Positions 35,297-46,900 of a stretch of DNA of 64,000 bases are shown here, in pieces; position 1 is the first letter of the stretch, and every line of letters begins with the position of its first letter. The position numbers and the translations under genes are program-made. The stretch covers positions 18,901,730 through 18,965,729 of the forward strand of contig JARWIR010000001.1 of assembly GCA_029959085.1 (NCBI GenBank). The letters are read 5' to 3'. Below the pieces are notes generated by a model. That model was not told the DNA's origin, did no database searches, and saw only the letters and a list, made by a program, of their open reading frames with translations. The stretch is from Nemophila menziesii (taxonomy: Eukaryota > Streptophyta > Magnoliopsida > Boraginales > Hydrophyllaceae).

Positions 35297-38251
35297 GGGT
35301 CTTGGAGACTATTTTTTGCTCTATAAGGAATGTAATAAATCTTAATTCTTCCAAGAGACCTCAAGGATGACCAAATACTAAAATACCCTTATATGATACA
35401 AAAAACACTAAAAGACAAAAAAAGAATATTGAGTGTAGACACTATTCATTTCCGACCACCATCCACTGACCTCCGGCCACCCCCATCGACCTCCGACATC
35501 AGGCCACTACCGCCGACCTCCGGCCACCACCCACCGCCGGAAAAAGTATAGCGTATCGGAAAAAGTACAGAGTATCAGAAAAAAAGTATAAAGTATCGGA
35601 AAAAGTAGAGAGTATCGGAACATAATTTATTGAGTACTGTAAAATTTGATGAGTACTCCATAAAAAATAGTGAGTACTCCATGAAAAAATAGCGAGTAAT
35701 CTATAAAAAAGAAGAGTATTATCTTAAAAAATAGAGTATTCTATAAACAACTAGAGTCTTATTACAAAACAAGGAGTAATACACAAAAAAAAAAAGATAA
35801 CTTTTATTTACTACAAATCCAAGCCTAACTAATTACACTCAAGGCTATCGACTGCAGCTATTGAAAAAAAGAAAAAAAAACTAATCAATTTTCGAACAAA
35901 AGAAAAAATAACAAGAGCATGTCGCTCGTCTTCTCCAGCCAACTGATGTCTCCCTAATTGTTCTTATTTTCGACCCTTGAGAGACATCATTTTTTGTGTT
36001 TATTTAATTAATTTGATAGACTTTTTGGACTTAATATGCAATAATTCGGAATTCCCTTTTTATTTCTAGCATTTTTTTATTTATTAAACTTTTGCGCGTA
36101 ATATTGGTATTTTTAGTGTAAGGTTTACAGGTTTTAGATGGTAACTAGGAAAGGAATCCGAGGAGAAAGTCAAAGATCGTGAATTAGAGTCAAGACTTGA
36201 AGATAAATCCCGAAGATATTATTTTTAGAGCTGAAAATCCATTTTCCAGGCCATAGAGTGCTGATTTCGAGGTGCTTAAGCGATGATTTAGCCGCTGACC
36301 TTTGAAGAGAAAACATTCCTTATCGAGTTACGGAACTTTAGCAACTGGAATGAGGTCAATCGGAGTCATAACGCATCGGTAAAAGCCGTTTTAGTGAAGG
36401 TGTATCAGCAGTTACGGGATTTTGGGCTTAGAAAATGGGCTTGGACATTTAATTAATATTCTATTTTCTGGTCCAAGCCCTAGTCCGAATTTATGCTTAT
36501 AAAAGGAGGTCTGGACTTCTATTTTTCAAAAAATTCATTCTTTACAATTAAAAAAACATCAGAGAGGAGCAACAGAAGGAAGGAAGAAGAAGCTGCTAGA
36601 GCTAGAGTGGGTCTATAGCTCCGTTCTCAGTCATTCCAATTCCGGACTTTAGGTTTCTTTTATCTTTTATTTGTAATCAGTTATGAATTCCATTTATTTT
36701 AATTTCGTATTTCTTTTTAATATGAGCTAAACAATTCATAGTGCTTGAGAACAAACAATGGGTGAATCCCAATCTTAATTAATAACGAATGTCGAATTTG
36801 GGTTTTTATTGAATTAAACTAAATTAGGGCTTTTACTCTTTTCAATAAATTGAGATTATTTTACTGTTTTTAGCGTCATGAACTAGGAACAGGTGTTAGT
36901 ATTTAGGCTATTCCAATTAGTGGCAATTGGATCATCCTGACGGAGGGTTTAGATACAGAACCATTTATTCAATCTAGGATATAAGCTATTGATTCTGACG
37001 AACTTAGCTAATTCTAGGGCCAATGAGGTAATAGAACTTAAACATCCAACGGTGGATCATATTTACCCTGACGGGACTAGTGACACTTTAGGATCGCCTT
37101 ATAGTCCACCCTGACGGGGGTATAAGGAATTTAGAATCCCGACCATTGTAATTGACCAATTTAGCCCTTAAACAACATAAGTTAGGAAATAAGATTGGGA
37201 GGATCCTTGCGTTCTCAAGTACTACATCTCATATTGCGTTTTCACTCATTTTACTTGCGTCTCAGCTTTTACTTGCATTTATAATTTGTCTTTCATTTAG
37301 TAGTTTTAATAAACAAAACCAAACAAACATTTTATTATCTTTTACTTTCATAAGTGCATCAATCACTACTTGCTAAACATTGTGATCAACCATCCGTCCT
37401 TGGAACGAATCTGTATTATCATACATACTACTTGGGACAACCGTACACTTGCGGTTGTGGTTCGATTTACATTTGCATTTATTTTAGAACACACAAAGGA
37501 CCACCACCAACACAAGCAAATCAACCACTATCAGTGCCCCAGTAATATGAATCGCCGCCAAATCTGGAAGGAGAAGGGTGGGGTCTGTACATAACGAGCC
37601 ACAAAGGATGAAGGCCGGAGATTACTAGAGAAATAGGCTATATATTTAAGTTGGACGGCAATAGAGGCTCCAGATCGGCGTCGAGCACTACCACCACAAA
37701 AACCAACGCCGACCACCACCACCACTTGGGTCTTCGCTGCCATGGCCTTCTCGCTCCGTCTCTGAACAAGGGAAGCTCTGCGAGCCATGGCCGTATTCCA
37801 TGGCGCTTCCATTCGAGCTATAGCTGTTTTCTAGACGGTTTTCTTTTTCAAAGGAGAGAAGGCTTCAGGCGGCAATCCAATACAACCATTCCTCCATGAA
37901 AATACGCTTGCTTGTCTCGTCATAGCTGAAGATATGCTTGCTTGTCTTCACGGTTGACTTTGAAAGGGAAAGAAACCGGAGAGACATATCTGGTGGTTTG
38001 ACTGGAAATGTAATAGGAAAGGGTGGAATAGGAAAGAGAGGAATAGGCGAGGGTGGGTTTGACGGGAATTGGAAAGAGAAGAGAGAGAATAGGGTTTAGA
38101 AATAAATAGTATATATAGGAAATAAAAAATAAAATACGGTAAAAATGTTATTGGGTTTTTGGATTGTAGTGTAAGATATTATTTGAGGTCTTTAGTAAGA
38201 AGAGAGTGTAAATGGGGTTGGGAATGGACATATGGTGTGTTTTCAAGACCC
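35297..38251. repeat. undescribed repeat family R, copy A, split by a solo LTR
   Basis: The left part (35297-35943) and right part (37512-38251) match, in the same order, the continuous repeat at 61795-62690. Shared landmarks on the left are AAAAACACTAAAAGACA, a CTCCGGCCACC-type GC block and an array of about 20-bp GAGTATCGGAAAAAGTATA units. On the right they share a GAGAGAAT-rich stretch, then ATTTGAGGTCTTTAGT. The outer ends are weak inverted copies (GGGTCTTGGAGAC at 35297, CTTCAAGACCC-like ending at 38251). Between the halves sits the solo LTR at 35944-37506. No transposase is encoded; the class is unknown (perhaps a MULE-like DNA element). No convincing target duplication. Confidence 0.65.
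35944..37506 (+). mobile_element. solo LTR, family S, copy 2
   Basis: It opens TGATGTCTCCCT and closes GGACCACCA. It is flanked by CCAAC at 35939-35943 and 37507-37511, a perfect 5-bp target duplication. Length 1563 bp. The promoter-like CTTATAAAAGGA lies at 36497-36508. Between 36936 and 37120 the motif CTGACGG recurs four times at uneven spacing. It matches copy 1 (32232-33724, opposite strand) at both termini (TGATRTCTCC and CCACCA) and in GAGACATCATTTT near the start. Confidence 0.85.
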
Positions 38252-38915
38252 TGTAGGTCATAATCTCTACATTTAAGAGGAGTAATAAATAGTACATCAT
38301 TAATGGATCAACCCTTCAGCCGTATTAAATGAAAGTAATTGCATCCACCACGCGAGAGTGTTTCTTATCAATCCCAAGTTTACGTGAGAAAACCTTGTAT
38401 TAGAAGTCGTGTCTTATATCGTACAATCTCATTGTTTTCATTATGTTTTCGTTTGAATATCCATTTGGGTCTTACATTTTTAAAAGGTTTGGACTATAGG
38501 TAAAAAACTTCACGCTTTGCAACCAAATCTAATTCAGCTTGGACTTTGTCTTTCTATAATCTTGAAAATACGATTATGATATAATATGTTGATAATTATG
38601 CAATATCTAACTATATATATATATGTGTGTGCATAAGATACATTTTTAGATGTCTTACATTTTTTTCTTATTTATAAGTTATGTATTCGCATAAGATGCA
38701 TATATATAGTTATATAATGTTAAAGACATGTATCATAAACTAAAATAGAAAGAAACCAATATACAAAAGGAGAATGATAAACACCTTCCTTCTCAATCTC
38801 AATATACCACAAAATTTATGGAACATGATCTGAACTATGAAAATACCCTCATAAATTAGAAACTTCATGTGAAGGGCAATCAAAAACTTGCTACCTAGTG
38901 AGGAGAATTTAAACA
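38252..38915. other. AT-rich intergenic DNA
   Basis: No gene, RNA or clear repeat end was recognised. There is a short TA/TG run near 38612-38632. Confidence 0.5.
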
Positions 38916-39935
38916 AAAAAAATACAGTAAAGAAAGAACTTGTGAAATTTGTGATAATAGTGATGAAACAATTGAGCATATGTTGTTCATATGTCCATGG
39001 TCAAAAGGGGTTTGGTATGTGAGCCCTCTAAATATAAAAAACAAAATGAATCTACTAATAGACTAGACATGTGGTTAACTAAACAAGTACACAATTTAAT
39101 TAAAAAAATTGATTAAAAAGACAAAATATTTGAGTTAATATATACTATTGCATGGCATATATGAAAAAATATGAATAAATTTGTCTATAAAAATAGTAAA
39201 TGTGACCCAGTTAACGCAATCATACAAGCACTAAAAAATTGGAAAGAATGTTAACAAATTACTAACGTAGATAGCACAAACTACCTGGGTTTAAATAATA
39301 ATGTGAATAAGAGTAATGATACTTTACAAATAAACAGTAATGATAACAATAATGAGAATGAAACCGCTAATAATGATGTAATAAAAGAGGATTAAACTAT
39401 TTTATAATCTAAGCATAAATGGAGAAAACCTCTTATTAAGTTTGGGAAAATTAAATGCGATGCAACTTACTCGAAAAAAAAGAGTTGCAGTAACTTGCTT
39501 AATTAGGAACTCTAATGGTATTTTCTTGATAGGAAAAAAGTTAGTAAGTTAGTAAAAAGTCTGCACTTGAGCCAGAAACAATGGGTGTTTTGAAAACAAG
39601 CGAGATGGCTAAAGACTACCCACAAGGAAAAGTTATTATCGATAATGATGTGAACAGTATTATGTAACCTTTAGCTAGTAATCAAGATATTTTGTGTAAT
39701 TGTATTCAGAATATAGTTTATAATATTTATGGTTTTGTCGAGCAAATCAATCCCATCTTTTCCCCTATACCAAAGGGTAGAAACACGGTTGCCGACTTGA
39801 TTTCCAAACAAGACCTTTCTAACACATTGTTTGACAAATGGAATACTTGCATTCCTACCTAGTTTGCAAGTATCTTTAGAATAGACAATGAACCCTCTGG
39901 GGTGGGTTAATTTATAATATTGAACTATCATATCT
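38916..39935 (+). pseudogene. LINE 3' remnant (zf-RVT and RNase H)
   Basis: At about 38939-39040 the zinc-binding domain reads CEICDNSDETIEHMLFICPW. At about 39470-39540 the RNase H start reads VAVTCLIRNSNGIFLIGKK. At 39570-39860 it continues KTSEMAKDYPQGKVIIDND with a stop, then FSPIPKGRNTVADLISKQ. Upstream reverse transcriptase is absent. Several stops and frame changes make it non-functional. Confidence 0.82.
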
Positions 39936-40255
39936 GTCTATATATGCTTTTGAACAAAAGAATAGTTGTTCCATCAGAACGCGTATCAAATCGACAAATT
40001 AACTATGATGATAGAGAATCTCCTAAACATTGTTATACTACAACTTAAGATGAATTTCTACCACAATTGTAGAAAGGTGATTATAAAACGCCATTGTATG
40101 TATAAACCCATACTATCCAAAATCTAACTTTTTTTTTGTTTATAATTCCCCATGTAAAGCAAACAATATAACTTTAATACATTAATTAATACAATAAACA
40201 ATTTGCACAACAATCGATAAAAGTAACCATACTTATGAAAATATAAGATTTACCT

Positions 40256-40762
40256 TATGGATGTAAATAAACCAAGACGATTGCGAGTAGCTCGAATTGG
40301 CTCGAGAAAAATTTCGATCGTACTTGTTTGTTTATAAACAGGTTGAAACTCAAGCTCTTTGTAAGATTGTTAAGAAACCGAGCTGGTTCGAGCTTGACGT
40401 TAACTGCTCGTTTAATATTTCATTTATCTGTAAAAATATAATTAAACCTTAAATATAAACTTGGACATTTTTATATCTTTAGATTGTAATTTTTTCATTG
40501 ATACCACACTTCATACGTAATACCACACACTTAACCCTATAGCAACCTCCATGGAAGTTCTACTTCAACAATACAAAAATAATTTTTCGTGAACGATTCG
40601 AGTTCGACTCGAAAAAATTTGTTCAATGAGTTTATCAAACAAGTGTTAATATATGTGGCTCGACTTTTTAAAATTTGAGCTCGCTTCAACTTAAATTGAG
40701 AAGGTAGACAACCGAGTTTGTACGTCTAGTACTCGACTCGACTTAGTACGTTTACAACCCTA
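40256..40762. mobile_element. degenerate hAT-type element of the CTCGA-rich family
   Basis: The left end TATGGATGTAAATAAACC resembles the TAGGGCTGCAAATGAACC terminus of the copies at 49809 and 60108. The right end GTTTACAACCCTA is its inverted counterpart. The body is rich in GAGCTCGA, ACTCGA and GCTCG words like those copies. I find no 8-bp target duplication. Confidence 0.6.
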
Positions 40763-40981
40763 CTTGTACCCGATAGTATTACGAAAAGAAAAGTAGTCTA
40801 GATGAACATAGACAGAATACTATATAAATAGGAAACAAATTTAGTCGATTTAATTATGATTTTTATGATAAAAACAAGTTTCAATTTTCGTAATTAAAAT
40901 TATACACATGTCGAAATCAGACTTTCACGGGTCAAACAATTTAATTTAAAAGACAATCTTATATAATTATCACTCGTTTAA

Positions 40982-43900
40982 TCAATGGTGATTTTTGAAA
41001 AATGAAATAATCTGATTATACACAATATCCTTAGCTGTGATTCCTATGATAAAATCAGCATGAGCAAAATCCTTGACAAATTGGACATATAACTTATCTA
41101 CGTCGTGGTTTTTAAGACTATCAAGCAACGTTTCCACATCTTTACCATCAGATAGCGCATCACGTCCACCATAACTAAGAAAGAGCGGAAGATCACGAGG
41201 TATTTTTGTCAAATCATACACGGGAGGCTTCGGTTTACCATAATGCATCAAGTTGAAAGCAGAATTTCCATAATCATATTTTGTTAATACTCCATCTCGA
41301 ACCGCTATAATTTTCAATAATTTGTTAATGTTAATCATTGTTAAAGTTAAAATAAATAAATTGGGTGGAATGCTTCATTAATCATTGTGTAATACAAAAG
41401 TTTGAAAAACTTTGTGTTTTATAAGGGATGAAATATACCGCCGTGTTCAGCGTGAATCCAAGTGAGTATACTATAATCCTCATTCATAACAGAATACAAT
41501 ATGAATCTATCTGATTTTGTTTGTTGTGAAATACATGAATAAAACTCTATATATTGTTTCAACAAAAAAAATACTTCTTCCTTTAATTATTGTTTACTTT
41601 ACTTAATTTTAAGCCCAAATTGAATAATATACATAGTAAAATAATTTTTGATTTTTAGAGACAATACTCGAACCTACTTGTTTAGATCAAATATATTTTA
41701 ATTTTTTAATTTTTATGGAGATATATTATGAATCCATCTCTACCCCGTGTTATTTGAAAAACCTAATATATATCCTTTAGGGCAATTTAAGCTGAAAATG
41801 TCATTTTAAATTAGTTTTTTAAGTTATATCGATCTTTTTCTCATCGATATTTATATTTGAATATATATATATCTATATATATATAATAAAGTCTAAAAAG
41901 TAATAAAATGAGATCGTACCGTTCCTATTTTATTGAAATTTTCAATAACAAAATTATATTTAATAATGCTCAACTGTGTAAAGAAAAGGAAATAGAAAAA
42001 CTAATTTAAGGGTATTTTTGTTAAAAAAATTATATATTTTCAATTATTTTGCTAAAATATATTTTATAGTTTTCAAACTTTTAGATAGCACACGAAGTAA
42101 ATAGTTATTTTATTATAAACAACTTTGGTTAAGATTTAAACTTACTCTGAGCTAAGTGGACCAAATTCTTAGTTGAGGTAGATTGAGGCTCGTTTTTAAG
42201 GAATAGCTCTGCCGTTGAGACATTAAGACAACAATTCTTTCCTTCAAAAAACAAAATAGTGAAACTTTAGAGAAGAATATAATGGAAAAGATAGTTTTTT
42301 TTGTCAAAATAAGTCTTTTTTTCGTTTCCAAGTCAAAATAAGTCTAATTAAACTATATTTTAGTTTTTCGAATATCGAGAACAAAATGCAATTATTAATT
42401 ACCTGTGAAACTGGATAGCAAATCATAACAATCCAATTCTGGATAAGCACATAAAGTCTTGAGAAATTTGGCTACCTCCTTGCTTCAAAACACGATTTGT
42501 AATTTCATTTGTAAATTTTCAGATCCTCACAGAATTCTCAAGAGTACGAGAAAAATAACTAAAATTTAATAGTCGTTGTTGAAGCTGAAATTGGATAAAA
42601 ATGCTTAGTGTTCACAAGACACTAATCCTCCATATATATAGAGAAATACATATCACACTAATACACAAGGGATATTACACAATAGATAATAAAGTAAACT
42701 ACCTAATGGATAATAGCATGTACTATACTATCTAATGGATAATAGCATGTACTAATATCCTACGGATAATAGGGTGATGCTTTGCTACACTTTAACACTC
42801 CCCCTCAAGCTGGAGCATATATATTATATGTGCCTAGCTTGTTACATATATACTCAACTCTAGGTCCTCTAAGAGACTTAGTAAATAAGTCGGCTAACTG
42901 GTCACTGGAACTAACATAAGACGTTACAATTTCTTTTGATAAAATCTTGTCTCTGGTGAAGTGACAATCAACCTCGATGTGTTTGGTACGCTCATGAAAT
43001 ACCGGATTTGAAGCAATGTGTATGGCAGCCTGATTATCACACACAAGTTTCATAGGATTAGGGCAATCGACTCTGATTTCTGCAAGTAAATTTCTCACCC
43101 ATATTAGCTCACAAGTGGCCAAACACATAGCACGATATTCAGATTCAGCACTTGATCTTGCTACCACGTCTTGTTTCTTGCTTTTCCATGAAACTAGATT
43201 TCCACCTATGAAGACACAATATCCAGTGGTGGAGCGTCGATCATCTGGGCATCCTGCCCAATCAGCATCAGAATAACCAACAATTTCTGTATGACCTCGA
43301 TCACTATATAATATCCCTTTTCCAGGAGCTTCTTTGATATATCTAAGAATACGTATAACTGCTTCCCAATGACTCTCACATGGTGAATCCATAAACCGAC
43401 TAACAACACTAACAGCAAATGAGATATCTGGTCGTGTGTGACAAAGATAATTAAGCTTCCCGACTAATCTTCTGTACCTCCCTGGGTCAGTGAATAGATC
43501 CCCCTCATTGCGTATGAGTTTCACATTTGGATCCATTGGGGAGTCACATGGTCGTGCACCAAGCATCCCGGCCTCTTCTAATGTATCTAAGGCATACTTT
43601 CGCTGTGATATGAATACTCCTTTATCTGATTGTGCCACTTCAATACCAAGGAAGTAGCGTAATTGTCCCAAATCCTTTGTCTGAAACTGCTTCTGAAGAA
43701 ATGTCTTCAAATTCTGAATTCCTGATGTATCATCTCCTGTAATTATAATATCATCAACATACACAATTAATAATAGACTTCGACCAGAAAGATGTCTATA
43801 GAATACCGAGTGATCAACTCCACAACGTGTCAAACCAAACTCAAGTAAGGATTCACTAAACCGTCCGAACCATGCCCTGGGAGATTGTTTCAATCCGTAA

Positions 43901-46900
43901 AGAGATTTCTTCAATCGACACACCTTACGAGACTCCCCCTGAGCAACAAACCCTGGAGGTTGCTCCATATACACCTCTTCCTCAAGATCTCCATTGAGGA
44001 AAGCATTCTTAATATCCAGTTGATGAAGAGACCATTTACGCATAGCAGCCATAGAGAGAAAAATACGAACAGAAGACATCTTAGCAACAGGTGAAAAAGT
44101 ATCACTATAATCAACACCGTAAACCTGCGAATAACCTTTAGCCACAAGACGAGCCTTCAAGCGATCTACTTTACCATCTGGAGAGACTTTCACAGTAAAC
44201 ACCCATCGACAACCAACTGGGGATTTTCCACTTGGAAGATCAACTAAATCCCAAGTACCATTAGAATGTAACGCAGTCATCTCTTCGACCATAGCATCAC
44301 GCCAACCAGGATTTGTAAGAGCATCTGTGTGAGAAGTAGGGACAGACATAGATGATAGTGAAGTAACAAAGGACGCATAAGAAGGTGATAAATGATCATA
44401 AGACACAAAAGAAGAAATAGGATGTATAGTGGTGCAATTTCGAATACCTTTTCGTAGAGCAATAGGAACATCTAAATCGGAGGACACCGGATCCACAGAC
44501 GGCGAGCAAAGCGGTACAGGCGAGGCAAGCGGCGTTGTCGGTGGAGAAGGGTGACGAGTATAAACTTGTAAATCGGGTTGATCTAACCGAGATGTGACTG
44601 GAGGGACTATAGAAACCGGTAAGGAGGCGGGGATGTTGACAAGAGGTGGTGAAATAAAGGTAGGGACCGGAGGAGCCAATGATTCGATAGCAGTATCAGA
44701 TATGCTAGATGGGTAGTATGATGAGGACTCAAGAAATGTAACATCAGCACAAACAAACATCCGATTCAGAGAAGGAGAATAACAACGATATCCCTTCTGA
44801 AAGCGAGTGTACCCAAGAAAGATACACTTAACTGATCGAGCACCTAATTTATCCGTTCCAGGAGAAAGCATATGAACAAAAGAGACACAACCAAAGACTC
44901 GAGGGGGTAATATGTAGAGAGAGTCTCTAGGAAAAAGGATAGAGAAAGGAATTTGATCATGGAAGACAGAGGATGGCATGCGGTTGATGAGATAACAAGA
45001 CGTGAGAACCGCATCATCCCAAAAACGAGACGGGACATTTTTATGAAGGAGAAGGGTACGAGCCGTATCTATGAGGTGTCTATTCTTTCTTTCGGCGACC
45101 CCGTTTTGTTGTGGAGTGTGGGCACATGAGGACTGGTGTATGATCCCACGCTCAGACATAAAAGAGTGAAAGGATGACGAAAAATACTCGTTAGCATTAT
45201 CACTACGCAGTATACGAACCGGAACACCAAATTGGGTATGAATTTCGGCACAAAATGATGTGAAAATAGAAAACAACTCTGAACGATCTTTCATTAGATA
45301 TAACCAAGTCATACGAGAGTAATCATCTATAAAGGTGACAAAATATCTAAAACCAGTTCGAGACGTAGTACGACAAGGACCCCAAACATCAGAGTGAACT
45401 AAAGCAAAAGGAGAACTAGCTCGCTTATTGACACGACTAACAAAAGAGCTACGAACATGTTTTCCTAACTGACACGACTCACAAGAGAGTTCTCGAACAT
45501 GATTAAGACCAAAAACCATTTTCTTCAGGGTAGGAAGCGATGGATGACCAAGACGACAATGAATCTGCTCGGGCGGAAGATCAACAAGACAAGCAGTAGA
45601 AGAGGGAACATCCATATAGTAAAGACCCCGCTCCTCACGCCCTGTACCAATCTGCTCTTGAGTCCGAAGATCCTGTACAACCACAGAGTCAGGGGTAAAT
45701 ATCACAGAACAATTAAGACGCTTGGTAAGTTGACTGACTGACATAAGATTAAAAGAGAATTTAGGGAGATATAAAACAGACTCTAAGGAAATAGTAGAAG
45801 AAAGATGAGCAGATCCAACCCCACGAACGGAGGTGGAAGAGCCATCAGCAAGTGTAACATTATGAGAAGGACCAGTACGAATTTCAGAGAGTAAGTGGAC
45901 ATTACCGGTCATGTGATCAGAAGCACCAGAATCAATTACCCATGGACCTAAGCTAGACTGAGTATGAGAAAGACAAGCAGTGGAAGAGCTGGCGTGAGTA
46001 TCAGAAGATTGAGATGCCTGAAAAGATGCTTCCAACCTAAGAAGCTGAGAGTATCGATCCTCTGGAACAGTAAGGACACGCTCTGAAGGACCAACACCCG
46101 ATAAAGAGACTTCTAACGGATCCGTCTGAGCGGCATGAGCAACACCTGATGGACGACCATGCAAGTCCCAACACTTATCTCGAAGATGTCCTACTCTATG
46201 GCAATAAGAGCACTGAGATCGGGAAGTGAAGCTACCTCTACCATTACCGCGACTATAACCACGACCACGACCACGACCACGATAACCACTCGAAATATCA
46301 TCTCGGGGAATACTACTATCCCTACGACTATCGGGCTGAGACAACAAAGCAGAACGATCGACTGAAGGTTCGGATACACTAGGAGTAAGACAAGCACGGT
46401 CAAGAGTAGAATACACCTCAAACATAGCGGGTAGGGTCTTGCTAGACAATAGTTGAGAACGAACAGCGTCATACTGAGAAGGAAGACTCCGAAGCATGAG
46501 CACAACAAACAACTGTTCCTGCTGATCACGAGAAACTGCCATATCAGTAGTAGGAGGAAAGATTGAACGAAACTCAGTTAAGGAGCGCTGATAACGACCG
46601 TACCACCCAGAGAGTCCCTTCTCGTCGAGTCGAATTTGCATCAAGTCAGAAACCACATCATAAACTCGAGTCACATTACTGCTATACAAACTCTTAGCCA
46701 TAGACCACATAAGTTTACACGACTCATAATCAAACATATCATGGAGTTCTGGGTCAATAGACTGTAACAAATAACTAGCAAGTTGACAATCAACAGTTTC
46801 CCAAAGTGTAATTTCATCGACAGAAGCATTACTAGGACAATCTTCTGTTAAATAACGAATAAAACCATGCCCACGAAACCACAATCTAACCGAAGAATAC

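Noticed and set aside
37531..37812. 93-codon minus ORF and overlapping + ORF near 37651
   Set aside because: They lie in repeat family R (copy A) in a GC-rich part. Copy B has no matching frame.
40256..40762. Assignment of an 8-bp target duplication to the degenerate hAT copy
   Set aside because: ATTTACCT on the left and CTTGTACC on the right do not match. I kept the element on terminal similarity only.
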